Assembly: GCA_020630495.1 (NCBI GenBank)
Contig: JAHDBH010000001.1
Coordinates: 81,989-139,166 of the forward strand
From: Saprospiraceae bacterium
Lineage (GTDB): Bacteria; Bacteroidota; Bacteroidia; Chitinophagales; Saprospiraceae
DNA length: 57,178 bases
Direction of reading: 5' to 3'
Each line of letters begins with the position of its first letter. Position 1 is the first letter of the stretch. Positions 1 through 9,800 of the stretch are shown here, one piece after another. A model generated the notes under the pieces. That model had not been told where the DNA came from, did not search any database, and saw nothing but the letters and a program-made list of their open reading frames with translations. The position numbers were made by a program, and so were the translations under genes.

Positions 1-2547
1 CTAAGAGTCTTTGATGTTGATCCAGGTGAAGGTCCTGTTGATCCATCGCGTATGGTTGAAGGTGGTGACCTATGGTGCCATTTCAACGATTGCATGGTTA
101 ACATCGACGTTCAGGATAAACTGCCACCTTTCGTTTCTTGCCCTGATGATCTATTCTTCGACTGTGAGGAAGATCTTGACATGGATGCGCTTAACGATAT
201 CAACAACCCGCTTTATGGTGTAGCCACTGTAGTAGGTATTTGTGAACCGTCACTAGAGGTCAGCGTAAGAGTTGATGTTGAGTGTGGTGAAGGTGTTGTT
301 TCTAGAACTTTCTCAGCTATGAGTAACAATGGTGCTACTAGCACTTGTACTCAGAGAATCTTCTTGACAAATGGCGATCCTTACAATATCACGGATAACG
401 TTTGTCCTGGTGAGCCAGGATGGTCTAACACTGATGGTGTAGACTGGCCATGTGATGTACTTATCACTGATCTATGTGTAGACGAAGTTCTTGCTGATCC
501 TTCAGCAACTGGTGAGCCTGTACTATTTGGTGATGTATGTTCTGATCTTCTTGTAAGCTTCGAAGACGAAGTATTTACAAGAGATGATGACGCATGTCTC
601 AAAATTTTGAGAACATGGAAAGTACTTGACTGGTGTCAGTATGATGAGGTTACAGGTGAGGGTCTCTGGACTTATGTTCAGGTAATCAAGCTTGATAACA
701 CTGTTGCTCCAGAATTCTTTGAAGGATGTGAAGACATCGTTCAGTGTGATTCAGCAGCTGCTGGTTGTTCATCATTCGTAGAGCTTATTGTAAATGCTGC
801 TGATGACTGTACAGATACTGCAAGTATCGATTACGCTTATCAGATCGATGCATTCTACGATCCGCTTACACCATTTGAAGTTGATTTCTTTGGTTCAGGA
901 AACGATGCAAGTGGAGAATTCCCATTTGGTGTTCACCTGATCCGCTTTACAGCTACTGACGGTTGTGGTAACTCTACAACTTGTGAGTTCGAATTTGATC
1001 TACAAGATTGCAAGAAGCCTTCTCCGAAGTGCTTTAGCGGACTTGTGACCGTAGTGATGCCAGCCGTAGGCGAGGTAGAAATATGGGCTAGTGATTTCGA
1101 CGCAGGTAGCGATGATAACTGTGGTGACGTAACTGTTAGCTTCAGCGAGGATATCAATGATATCAACCGCACGTTTACTTGTGCTGATATCGCTTCTCCT
1201 GTGACGCTACCTGTTTATGTAACTGATGAAGCTGGAAACTTTGACTTCTGTGAGACTTTCATCATTATTCAAGATAATAATGATGTATGTGATGATTCGC
1301 TATCAGCGAGCATCATGGGTATTGCAGAAACTCAGATGGAAGAAGGTGTCGAAGGAGCAGAGATTACTCTGACAAATGAGACTATCCTCTTTACTCAGAC
1401 AGTTTCTACTGACGTAACTGGAGACTATGCATTCTTTAGCAACCCGCTTGCTTCTGACTACACAGTTGAAGCTTACAGCAATGACGATCCAAGAAATGGT
1501 CTTTCTACACGTGATATCGTGGAGATCCAGAAGCACCTTCTTGGTCTAGAGCCATTCACTACTGCTTATGAGTCAGTTGCGGCTGACGTTAACAATAGTG
1601 AGAGTGTGAGTGCACTTGATATGGTTGAGTTGAGAAAACTCCTACTAGGAGTTTATGATGAGTTCCCTAACAACACAAGTTGGAGATTCATCGATGCGAC
1701 GCAGACATACAATGACATTCATGAGCCATGGCCACTTGATGAAGTAGTGGAGATCGCTGATCTTTCTAGCGACATGTTGGATGAAAACTTCGTGTCAGTG
1801 AAAGTGGGTGACCTTAATAACAGTGCTACACCAAATGCGCTTGTATCTACTGAGGACAGAACCGATAACGGTGCTCTTACTCTAGTAGCTCAAGATGCAG
1901 CTGTAGTTGCTGGTACTACTTACGATGTAGCTATCACAGCTGACAACTTCGATGCGATCCTGGGTTACCAGTTCACATTGAATTTCAACACTGGTCTTGA
2001 GTTTGCTGGCTTCACAGCTGGTGCACTTCCGGTCTCTGGTGAAAACTTCGGTCTCAACAGACTAGAGCAAGGTATCATTACCACTTCATGGAATGATGCT
2101 AAAGCTGTATCTGTTGACGCAACAGAGGTGCTGTTCACACTGCACTTCCAAGCACAGACAGAAGGTCAGCTAAGCGAAATGATTCAAATCGGATCTCAGA
2201 TCACAGCTGCTGAATCTTACAGCAGACTATCTGACGATCTAGGTGTACTCATCGACTTCAGATCTGAAACAGGCGATGTAGCGGAAGCATTTGAAATGCT
2301 TCAGAACGTTCCTAACCCGTTCAAGGATGAAACTGTTATCGGATTCACTCTGCCAGAAGATGCAGAAGTACTATTCACTGTCCAAGACGTGAACGGTAAG
2401 ACTGTATACACTACAGAGCAAGAATACGCTAAAGGTTACAACCAGATCGTACTAGATCGTGCAGACATCAATGCTTCTACTGTAGTATTCTACACGATCG
2501 AGGCAGGTGACTACACATCTACGAAGAAGATGATTCTAATTGACTAA
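1..2547 (+). CDS. Giant T9SS-secreted HYR/dockerin/cohesin-like surface protein (5'-partial)
   Basis: The gene is cut by the left edge. Frame 1 is open from base 1, and its first residues (LRVFDVDPGEGPVDPSR) match the interior of the paralogue at 14407-18489, so the start lies outside the window. In order it shows HYR/Ig-like Cys-rich segments, a WASDFDAGSDDNC block at about 1083-1120, a Cna-B/SdrD-like strand region, a dockerin-like pair of calcium-loop helices (about 1480-1690, ending twice in LLG), a STEDRTD linker at 1849-1869, a cohesin-like domain (about 1870-2240), and a T9SS type A sorting domain (from about 2296, NVPNPFKDETVIGF). It is presumably exported by Sec and T9SS and attached to the surface. 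Codon use is more biased than in the next two genes (many GGT, GCT, CTT, TTC, AAC), which may mean high expression. The ligand is unknown. Confidence 0.9.
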   Translation, partial: LRVFDVDPGEGPVDPSRMVEGGDLWCHFNDCMVNIDVQDKLPPFVSCPDDLFFDCEEDLDMDALNDINNPLYGVATVVGICEPSLEVSVRVDVECGEGVVSRTFSAMSNNGATSTCTQRIFLTNGDPYNITDNVCPGEPGWSNTDGVDWPCDVLITDLCVDEVLADPSATGEPVLFGDVCSDLLVSFEDEVFTRDDDACLKILRTWKVLDWCQYDEVTGEGLWTYVQVIKLDNTVAPEFFEGCEDIVQCDSAAAGCSSFVELIVNAADDCTDTASIDYAYQIDAFYDPLTPFEVDFFGSGNDASGEFPFGVHLIRFTATDGCGNSTTCEFEFDLQDCKKPSPKCFSGLVTVVMPAVGEVEIWASDFDAGSDDNCGDVTVSFSEDINDINRTFTCADIASPVTLPVYVTDEAGNFDFCETFIIIQDNNDVCDDSLSASIMGIAETQMEEGVEGAEITLTNETILFTQTVSTDVTGDYAFFSNPLASDYTVEAYSNDDPRNGLSTRDIVEIQKHLLGLEPFTTAYESVAADVNNSESVSALDMVELRKLLLGVYDEFPNNTSWRFIDATQTYNDIHEPWPLDEVVEIADLSSDMLDENFVSVKVGDLNNSATPNALVSTEDRTDNGALTLVAQDAAVVAGTTYDVAITADNFDAILGYQFTLNFNTGLEFAGFTAGALPVSGENFGLNRLEQGIITTSWNDAKAVSVDATEVLFTLHFQAQTEGQLSEMIQIGSQITAAESYSRLSDDLGVLIDFRSETGDVAEAFEMLQNVPNPFKDETVIGFTLPEDAEVLFTVQDVNGKTVYTTEQEYAKGYNQIVLDRADINASTVVFYTIEAGDYTSTKKMILID

Positions 2548-2580
2548 TCAGTTTTTTAGATAAAATCGGTTTTTGGGATA

Positions 2581-2613
2581 GCCCCTCTCCAGTTCGCTGG
2601 AGAGGGGCTTTTT
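2581..2613 (+). terminator. Rho-independent terminator after the first surface-protein gene
   Basis: A perfect 12-bp GC-rich stem (2581-2592 pairing with 2597-2608) closes on a TTCG tetraloop and is followed by five T. It lies 33 bases after the stop codon, so it should end the transcript of the first gene and separate it from the next. Confidence 0.9.
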
Positions 2614-2741
2614 CATTTTTAGTCCCTTCTGCTCAGTTCGATAAGAATGCATCCATCCTCATACATAGAAAATATCCGTATATGTTAAGCTAAGTTGTAT
2701 CAAATACCTGGGCGATAATCTCTAGCGAATTACATATTAAA

Positions 2742-2749
2742 TAAATTTG
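2742..2749 (+). promoter_or_regulatory. Candidate Bacteroidota -7 element (TAAATTTG)
   Basis: TAAATTTG fits the TAnnTTTG -7 consensus of Bacteroidota promoters and lies in the AT-rich part of the gap before the gene at 2845. No good TTG/TTTG -33 element is seen at the expected 19-21 base spacing, so the call is tentative. The rest of the 2614-2844 gap shows nothing else I can support. Confidence 0.3.
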
Positions 2750-2844
2750 TAATATGATTTAGAGAGAATACCAATCATGAGGTCCCATCCCATAAGCACT
2801 TACAGCAATTAGAAGCTTATTCAGGACTTAATGAAACAAACTTT

Positions 2845-5800
2845 ATGAAATCGCCCATTCGCCCAGGGTCACGGTTCGCCCCCGATGATTCTACAACTTT
2901 GCTCCCGAGCAAGGTCTTCCTACTTTGTGCACTTCTCATTTTTGGAGGAGTTCAGAGTCTATATGGACAAGCTCCATGTGCCTGTGTGTCTTCCGTCAAC
3001 TTCAGCATTGGTGGAGATTGCATTGATACCATTCAGCCAGCAGCTGTACTTAATGATACGGCAGCATGCGCAGGTGCCGATACCATCTTTCTCATGGATG
3101 AAGCAGGTAACAATCTGGGTAATATCATCGATATCACGATGGTAGGCCAATCCTTCATGTATTCTGTGTCATCTACTGCAGAGAACAACCCTTGTATGGG
3201 TATCATCAATGTGATGGACGAGAGGAGTCCTGATATCGTCTGTCCTCCTGATACTCTACTAAATTGTGTAGCGAACCTTGATAGTCTTGGAGTTCCAGAG
3301 GTTATAGACTGTCAGGATTTCACCATTTCTATGCAAGATCAGATAGAATTTAGTGACCCATGCGCGGATACCGTAGAGCATATTATCAGACGATTTACAG
3401 CTATAGATGAAGATGGCAATGAGGCTGTCTGCTTCCAAAACATTTATCTAGAGCGCCCAAGTCTTGATAGCGTCTCCTTTCCAGCCGGACTGTCAACACC
3501 ACTTACGGTGAGCTGTACTATGATGCCAGACACGTCGCCAGGATCTACAGGATTTCCTTTGCTTGAGGGCGATGAACTCACAGAGCTGACCTGTAATTTC
3601 ATAGCAGACTATACTGATGTCATAGCATCTACATGCGGTGCCGCCTTTAAGATACGTAGGACCTGGCGAGTGACAGATCTGTGCAGTGGAGAGTCAGTAG
3701 ATACTTTTCAGATCATTGATGTCATTGATACCGTAGGGCCAGAAGTTTCTATCGTAGATACACTGAGACTATTTTCTTCTAGCAGCACCTGCGGTGTAGA
3801 TGTCACCTTGCCATCCGCAACGGTAATGGATGCCTGTGGAGGTGACTTTGATTTTCAGATTACGAGTACAGAGTTTCCTCCACTTATGACCAATGGTGGA
3901 CCAGTAGGAGAGATACCTGTAGGCATGTATACAGTGACCTATCGTGTCACTGATGGATGCAACAATGCTACCATTGAGCGTATGACTTTGATCATTCAAG
4001 ATAATGATCCACCACATACAAGATGCAAGCGTGAGGTGATCATACCGCTGCAGTCCAGCGGTACATCTTGGATTCCCGCGCACAGTCTTGATGATGGTAG
4101 TAGTGACAACTGCAATGACGTGTTCTTTAAAGCGCGCCGTATTACAGAAGCTCCTGCCTGTGATACATTAAATCCAAATAATGACTTCGCCGATCGGATA
4201 TACTTCTGCTGTGAAGATCACCTTATTTCACCCATTCGACTGCGACTACGCGTATATGAAGTAGATCCAGGACCTGGCTTGATAGATGAGGACGCCCTTC
4301 CAGGTACGTACAGTGAGTGCACTGTACTGGCGATTATCCAAGATAAGTCAAGACCCTCCCTCGTATGCCCTTCCGATCTTACAGTAAGCTGCACATATGA
4401 GTATAATCCTGATAATCTCAGTGCCCTAGGTGTGATGCGTCAGAGCGCAGCCGAAATACAAGAAATCTGCATAGATGATCCAGCTTCGCCTTTGCCATCG
4501 TGTCAAGGTACTGATGGTGTCGCTGTGGACAACTGCGGTGTAGATGTAGCTGAAGAAATAGAAATAGATATCGATATGTGCCAGACGGGAGAGATCCGAC
4601 GCATATTCACGGCTACCGATATAGCTGGAAACGAAAGCAAATGTACGCAGGTTATCGAGGTAGTCAATTTTGATCCGTTTACGATCAATCGCGCGGACTC
4701 ACAAGATCCTACAGATGATATCATCTGGCCACGAGATTACTTCACCGTGTCATGCGGACTCGAAGATATCGAGCCAGAAAATTTACCTGACTCATCAGCT
4801 AGACCGATCATTCTAGATGATGCTTGCGATCAGATAGGTATGACCTCGTCGGATGAAGTCTTTGATATGAATCTCAGCGGGACAGCCTGCGCCAAGATTC
4901 TACGCACATGGCGCATCATGGACTGGTGTCAGTCCGAGAATGGAGAATTTGTAACGTGGTCGTACCAGCAGACTATCGTCGTGAGAAACTCAACGCCTCC
5001 TACCATTACCAGCAGCCTTGATACAGAGTCAGTCTGTACGGACAGCGAAGACTGTAGCCCTGGTTTTATAGGTCTCACAGTTACAGCTACGGACGATTGC
5101 ACGCCAGAGGAAGAGCTCGAGATCTCTTACCTTATTGACCTTGACAGTGATGGTAGTATAGATGATCGTGGTACGGGAGCGGACGCCTCTGATATCTACA
5201 GATTAGGCACACACACCGTGATTTGGATCATTGAAGATGGCTGCAATAATGAATTGCGCCAGCCACAGACATTTCAAGTCCTCAATTGCAAAAAGCCCAC
5301 ACCGTTCTGCCATAGTGGAATCACGACTACGCTCATGGCGCTCGATACTGATTCCGATGGAGTTCCCGATCAAGGTATGGTCGAGATCTGGGCAAATGAT
5401 TTTGATAAAGGAAGCTTCCATGTATGCGGCTACAAGGTCACCGCTTCATTTAGCGCTGACCCAAGCGACGTTGTACGGTCGTTTGACTGTGACGATGTTG
5501 GAATCAATGACTTGGAGCTATGGATTACGGACGAAAACGGACAGCAGGATTTTTGTGCTACCACGATCACCATACAGAACAGCCAAGGCATCCCAGACTG
5601 CGATGGTCTTTTAGAAGATGAAACGGAGAATGCATTGATCGCTGGCACCGTAAACACGGCAGACGGGCGCTCCTTCACGGAGGTTCAGGTAGAGTTGAGT
5701 GGTGGAGCGACAGCACCCATCATGACTGATGAGGAGGGTGATTATACATTTGAGCCTATGCCGCTTGGCGGTGAATATGATATCAATCCAAGCTTCGAGG

Positions 5801-6861
5801 ACACACCGAGAAATGGGCTATCCACAGCAGATATCATACGCGTGCAGAAGCACTTGCTAGGAATCAACAAATTTGACCAAGCAGACGAGTATATCGCCGC
5901 TGATGTCAATGCTAGTGGAACAGTGTCAGCTCTCGATATTCTCTATATCAGAAGATTGCTCCTGGGAGATAGACTTGACTTTGACGATAGAGCTCCATGG
6001 GTTTTCATGGATTCGTCTCTCGAGTTTAATGAGCCTGAAGACGTCCTAACACAGGATTTGAATGGTTCTTACCACATAGACGAGCTCAATAGGGACATGG
6101 AGGTGAACTTCACAGCTATCAAGCTAGGAGATCTGAATCGATCTTATACGCTGCCAGGTGTACTTTCTACTGAGGATCGAACGGATGAGGACCTGATTAT
6201 GGAGGTGAGAGACTTTCAAGTTCGTTCTGATGTGGAGACGACAGTTACCTATTATCTCAATGTCATGGATGACCTAAATGGTCTGCAATTTGCCTTGGAT
6301 TTTGATCCAGAGGAGCTTGCTGTGCTTGATGTTTCGAGTAGCTTACCAGGCTTTAGCACACAGACGCATGTAGGGCATAAGTTATTGTCTGAGGGGCAAT
6401 TACGTATGAGCTGGAACGGTAATTTGGGCGAAAGCCCTACAGGCATAGTAGAGTTCCATGTGACCTTTCGGTCAAAAGCTAAAAAACAACTATCGGCCCT
6501 CTTAAGCCTTCAGCAAGATGAACTTACTGCAGAGGCATATGACGTCAATGGGCAGTCTTATGGCCTGAAAATCAACTATATAGGTAAAAAAGATCGTAAT
6601 CTTGTAAGCTCAAAATTTGTACCTAACCCGTTTACGGGCTCGACTGATCTCAACTTTTATCTTAATAAAAAGCTAAATATCGATATAAGGATTTTCGATG
6701 GCTCCGGCAGACTCGTCTATGTACATCAGATGCTTGGTGACATGGGAGCTAATACTCTCCGTATCGATGGGGAAAATTTCAAATCTGACGGCATATATCA
6801 CTGCAAGATCAGTACCCGAGACGAAATACTGACGTCCAAACTGATGTACATCAAGAAATAA
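2845..6861 (+). CDS. Giant T9SS-secreted HYR/dockerin/cohesin-like surface protein
   Basis: The 1338-residue protein begins with an extended N-terminus and a hydrophobic signal segment (VFLLCALLIFGGVQSLYGQ). Many Cys-rich HYR/Ig-like domains follow, with recurring DxxGN and VTDxCxx motifs. Next come a WANDFDKGS block, a Cna-B-like segment (about 5640-5790), a dockerin-like repeat (about 5805-5975, with QKHLLG and RRLLLG helix ends), the STEDRTD linker (6169-6189), a cohesin-like domain (about 6190-6560) and a T9SS sorting domain (from about 6616, VPNPFTGSTDLNF, ending LMYIKK). The organisation matches the flanking paralogues, so an adhesin or matrix role at the cell surface is likely. Its stop overlaps the next start by one base (TAATG), so the two are probably co-transcribed. 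A five-codon upstream reading frame (2831-2848) overlaps the start codon. Confidence 0.9.
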   Translation: MKSPIRPGSRFAPDDSTTLLPSKVFLLCALLIFGGVQSLYGQAPCACVSSVNFSIGGDCIDTIQPAAVLNDTAACAGADTIFLMDEAGNNLGNIIDITMVGQSFMYSVSSTAENNPCMGIINVMDERSPDIVCPPDTLLNCVANLDSLGVPEVIDCQDFTISMQDQIEFSDPCADTVEHIIRRFTAIDEDGNEAVCFQNIYLERPSLDSVSFPAGLSTPLTVSCTMMPDTSPGSTGFPLLEGDELTELTCNFIADYTDVIASTCGAAFKIRRTWRVTDLCSGESVDTFQIIDVIDTVGPEVSIVDTLRLFSSSSTCGVDVTLPSATVMDACGGDFDFQITSTEFPPLMTNGGPVGEIPVGMYTVTYRVTDGCNNATIERMTLIIQDNDPPHTRCKREVIIPLQSSGTSWIPAHSLDDGSSDNCNDVFFKARRITEAPACDTLNPNNDFADRIYFCCEDHLISPIRLRLRVYEVDPGPGLIDEDALPGTYSECTVLAIIQDKSRPSLVCPSDLTVSCTYEYNPDNLSALGVMRQSAAEIQEICIDDPASPLPSCQGTDGVAVDNCGVDVAEEIEIDIDMCQTGEIRRIFTATDIAGNESKCTQVIEVVNFDPFTINRADSQDPTDDIIWPRDYFTVSCGLEDIEPENLPDSSARPIILDDACDQIGMTSSDEVFDMNLSGTACAKILRTWRIMDWCQSENGEFVTWSYQQTIVVRNSTPPTITSSLDTESVCTDSEDCSPGFIGLTVTATDDCTPEEELEISYLIDLDSDGSIDDRGTGADASDIYRLGTHTVIWIIEDGCNNELRQPQTFQVLNCKKPTPFCHSGITTTLMALDTDSDGVPDQGMVEIWANDFDKGSFHVCGYKVTASFSADPSDVVRSFDCDDVGINDLELWITDENGQQDFCATTITIQNSQGIPDCDGLLEDETENALIAGTVNTADGRSFTEVQVELSGGATAPIMTDEEGDYTFEPMPLGGEYDINPSFEDTPRNGLSTADIIRVQKHLLGINKFDQADEYIAADVNASGTVSALDILYIRRLLLGDRLDFDDRAPWVFMDSSLEFNEPEDVLTQDLNGSYHIDELNRDMEVNFTAIKLGDLNRSYTLPGVLSTEDRTDEDLIMEVRDFQVRSDVETTVTYYLNVMDDLNGLQFALDFDPEELAVLDVSSSLPGFSTQTHVGHKLLSEGQLRMSWNGNLGESPTGIVEFHVTFRSKAKKQLSALLSLQQDELTAEAYDVNGQSYGLKINYIGKKDRNLVSSKFVPNPFTGSTDLNFYLNKKLNIDIRIFDGSGRLVYVHQMLGDMGANTLRIDGENFKSDGIYHCKISTRDEILTSKLMYIKK

Positions 6862-9800
6862 TGCCTCTTCCTATGAAAACTACACGCTTTACTCTTATAC
6901 GTACCACTATGAAATCCAACGGATTACAACTTTTTATGAGCCTGCTATTCACAGTGATGGCAGTTCAGCTCTTTGCAGGCGGTCCCACAGGGACTACCTC
7001 AGATGACCTTCTTGTCGATCTCATGACAGAGATTGACGAAGATTTTAATAGCCTTCATGAATCGGCCGCCAGAGCCCACTATGAAGGATACATGTTTCTC
7101 TCATGTGTACACCAGACCCAAATATCAATATCTGAGCTTGGGTACTCAGTGATCACACCTTCGATGATCGTAACCAATCCTGAAGATCCGATATCGCGCT
7201 ATGAAGTAGATATTGTAGGCCCTCTGACGGATACTGTTACCTGCGCTGAGGTGGGAGAGTTTCTCATGGTAAAAGTAATCGACACCCAGACGGGCAATTC
7301 TTGCTGGGCATGGGCACTCATAGAAGATAAGTTCAGACCGCAGCTAGAATGCGGACTTGATACTCTTCCATGTAATACTGACTTAGATGAGCTCAATTTC
7401 GAAGACCTTCTAGAGGGGAGCTTTGATAATTGTACTGCGGAAGAAGATCTCATCATCAACTTCACTTATGAGCGCATTGACTATACTTGCCATCCCAATT
7501 TTGCTGGAGAGCTACTCATAGACTGGACGGTCGAGGATGAGCAAGGGAATGTAGGTACTTGCGAGCAGCGTGTGTTACTGGAGAAAGCACCAATTGACAG
7601 TGTCATGTTTCCAGCGGATATCACTGTGAACTGTCCTGATGCTAATACAGATCCTTCGGTCACGGGTGAGCCGACCATATTTGGCGAGCCATTTGATAGT
7701 TTCTGTGGTTTTGTGACATTTATCACAGATGAGACAGCCCCAGGATGTGGAGATCAATCCACCATCACTAGGACATTCATGGTCATGGACTGGTGTACTA
7801 ATTTCATGATCATAGGTACTCAGGATATCACTGTACAGGATACGGTCCCACCTGTGATCACCTGTCCTGAAGATATGACCGTAGGGACTGATACAGACGA
7901 GTGTGAGGGTAGCTTCATACTACCGAGTCCCGCTGTATCAGATCTTTGCTCAGACGATGCTAATATCAATGTGACAGCGAGAATTTCAGGTGAGTTTGGA
8001 ACCTTCGAGCCTGGTGAAGTAGTCACTCTTGATACAGGAACTTTCATAATTACTTACACAGCAACGGATATATGTAACAATTCAGTGACCTGTGACCAAA
8101 CTCTCAGGGTCGTTGACGATCAAGAACCAACGCTCGTATGTAACAACTTGAGTTTCTCGCTGGATGATAATGGTCGTCGCGTCATAGGCGTGGATCCATT
8201 CGCGGACTTTTATGAGGATAATTGTGGAACCGCCAATGTGGATATACGCAGAATGGTAGACCCATGCGGTGTTCCAGATAATACGGAGTTTGGTAACCGT
8301 GTGACTTTCTGCTGTGAAGATGTAGGACCTGGTAATATGGTGCAAGTACGCGTCCGAGACGCAGAAGGCAATGAGCTATTCTGTATGGTAGAAGTAACGA
8401 TTACAGATGACACTGATCCAATTGCGCGATGTAGAAATATCGTAGTAGCACTAGACGCCTCAGGCCAAGTACAGATAGACGCAGATGATATCGACAATGG
8501 CAGTACTGATGCTTGCGGGATCGCTGATCTTGATCTAGATAGAACCGATTTTGACTGTGATGATGTAGGCACATCCACTACCGTGACTCTTACAGTCACT
8601 GACGAAAATGGAAACACAGATGAGTGCACAGCCAGCGTATCAGTCATAGATACTATCAGTCCTCAAGCTGTGTGCAGAGACATCACAGTCTCTATAGGAG
8701 CGGATGGCATGGTCATGATAACTCCAGATCAGATTGACGCTGGAAGCTCAGACAACTGTGATGATAATCTAGAGTTATCTCTAGACCAAGAGACATTTAC
8801 CTGTGACGACACAGGTGATAACACGGTCACTCTCACCGTCACTGATCCTGACGGTAACACGGATGAGTGTACGGCCACTGTCACGGTAGAGGATGATGAT
8901 ACACCTACATGTGTAACGCGAGACATTACTGTCCAGCTGGACTCTGATGGCATGGTCAGTATAGACGCTGACGATGTAGACAATGGTAGCAACGATGGAT
9001 GTGGTGAGATCATGACCATGGTAGTAGTTCCTTCAGATTTTGACTGTGACAACATAGGAGATAATACCGTGACATTTACCATTACTGACGACAGTGGAAA
9101 CTCAAGCGTTTGTACCGCGGTGGTCACTGTAGAAGATGACGAGGCCCCAGAGTGCTCGACTCAGGACATCACAGTTTCTCTAGATGAGGATGGAATGGTC
9201 ACGATTACACCAGAGATGGTCGATGACATGAGTTCTGATAATTGTGAAATTGTCGAGCGAGAGGTGACGCCATCTACATTCACATGCGACGAGTCAGGTG
9301 CCAATATTGTGACATTCACTGTCACAGATGATGAAGGCAATCAATCTAGCTGTACAGCGGTGGTGACTGTGATAGATGACGTTCCCCCAGTGGCTATATG
9401 TAATGATATCACGGTCGAGATCGATGAAAACGGTCTTGGAACTATCACAGCTGATCAAGCAGATGGCGGGAGTACGGATAATTGCGAGATCGCATCCATT
9501 GTAGTCACTCCGACGCAATTTAGCTGTGCCGATCTAGGTACGCAGAGTGCTGTCCTCACTGTCATGGATGGATCTGGATCCAGTGCTACATGTGATCTAG
9601 AAGTCGTAGTCATAGATAATATTGACCCTATAGCGCGCTGTCAGGATATCACTGTTTCTCTCGGTGCAGATGGCACTGTAACCATAGATAATGATGCAGT
9701 GGACAATGGTAGTACAGATAACTGTGATGATGACCTTAGCTACTCTACTTCACCACGCGTATTTACCTGCGATGAACTCGGATCTAATACTGTGATACTC

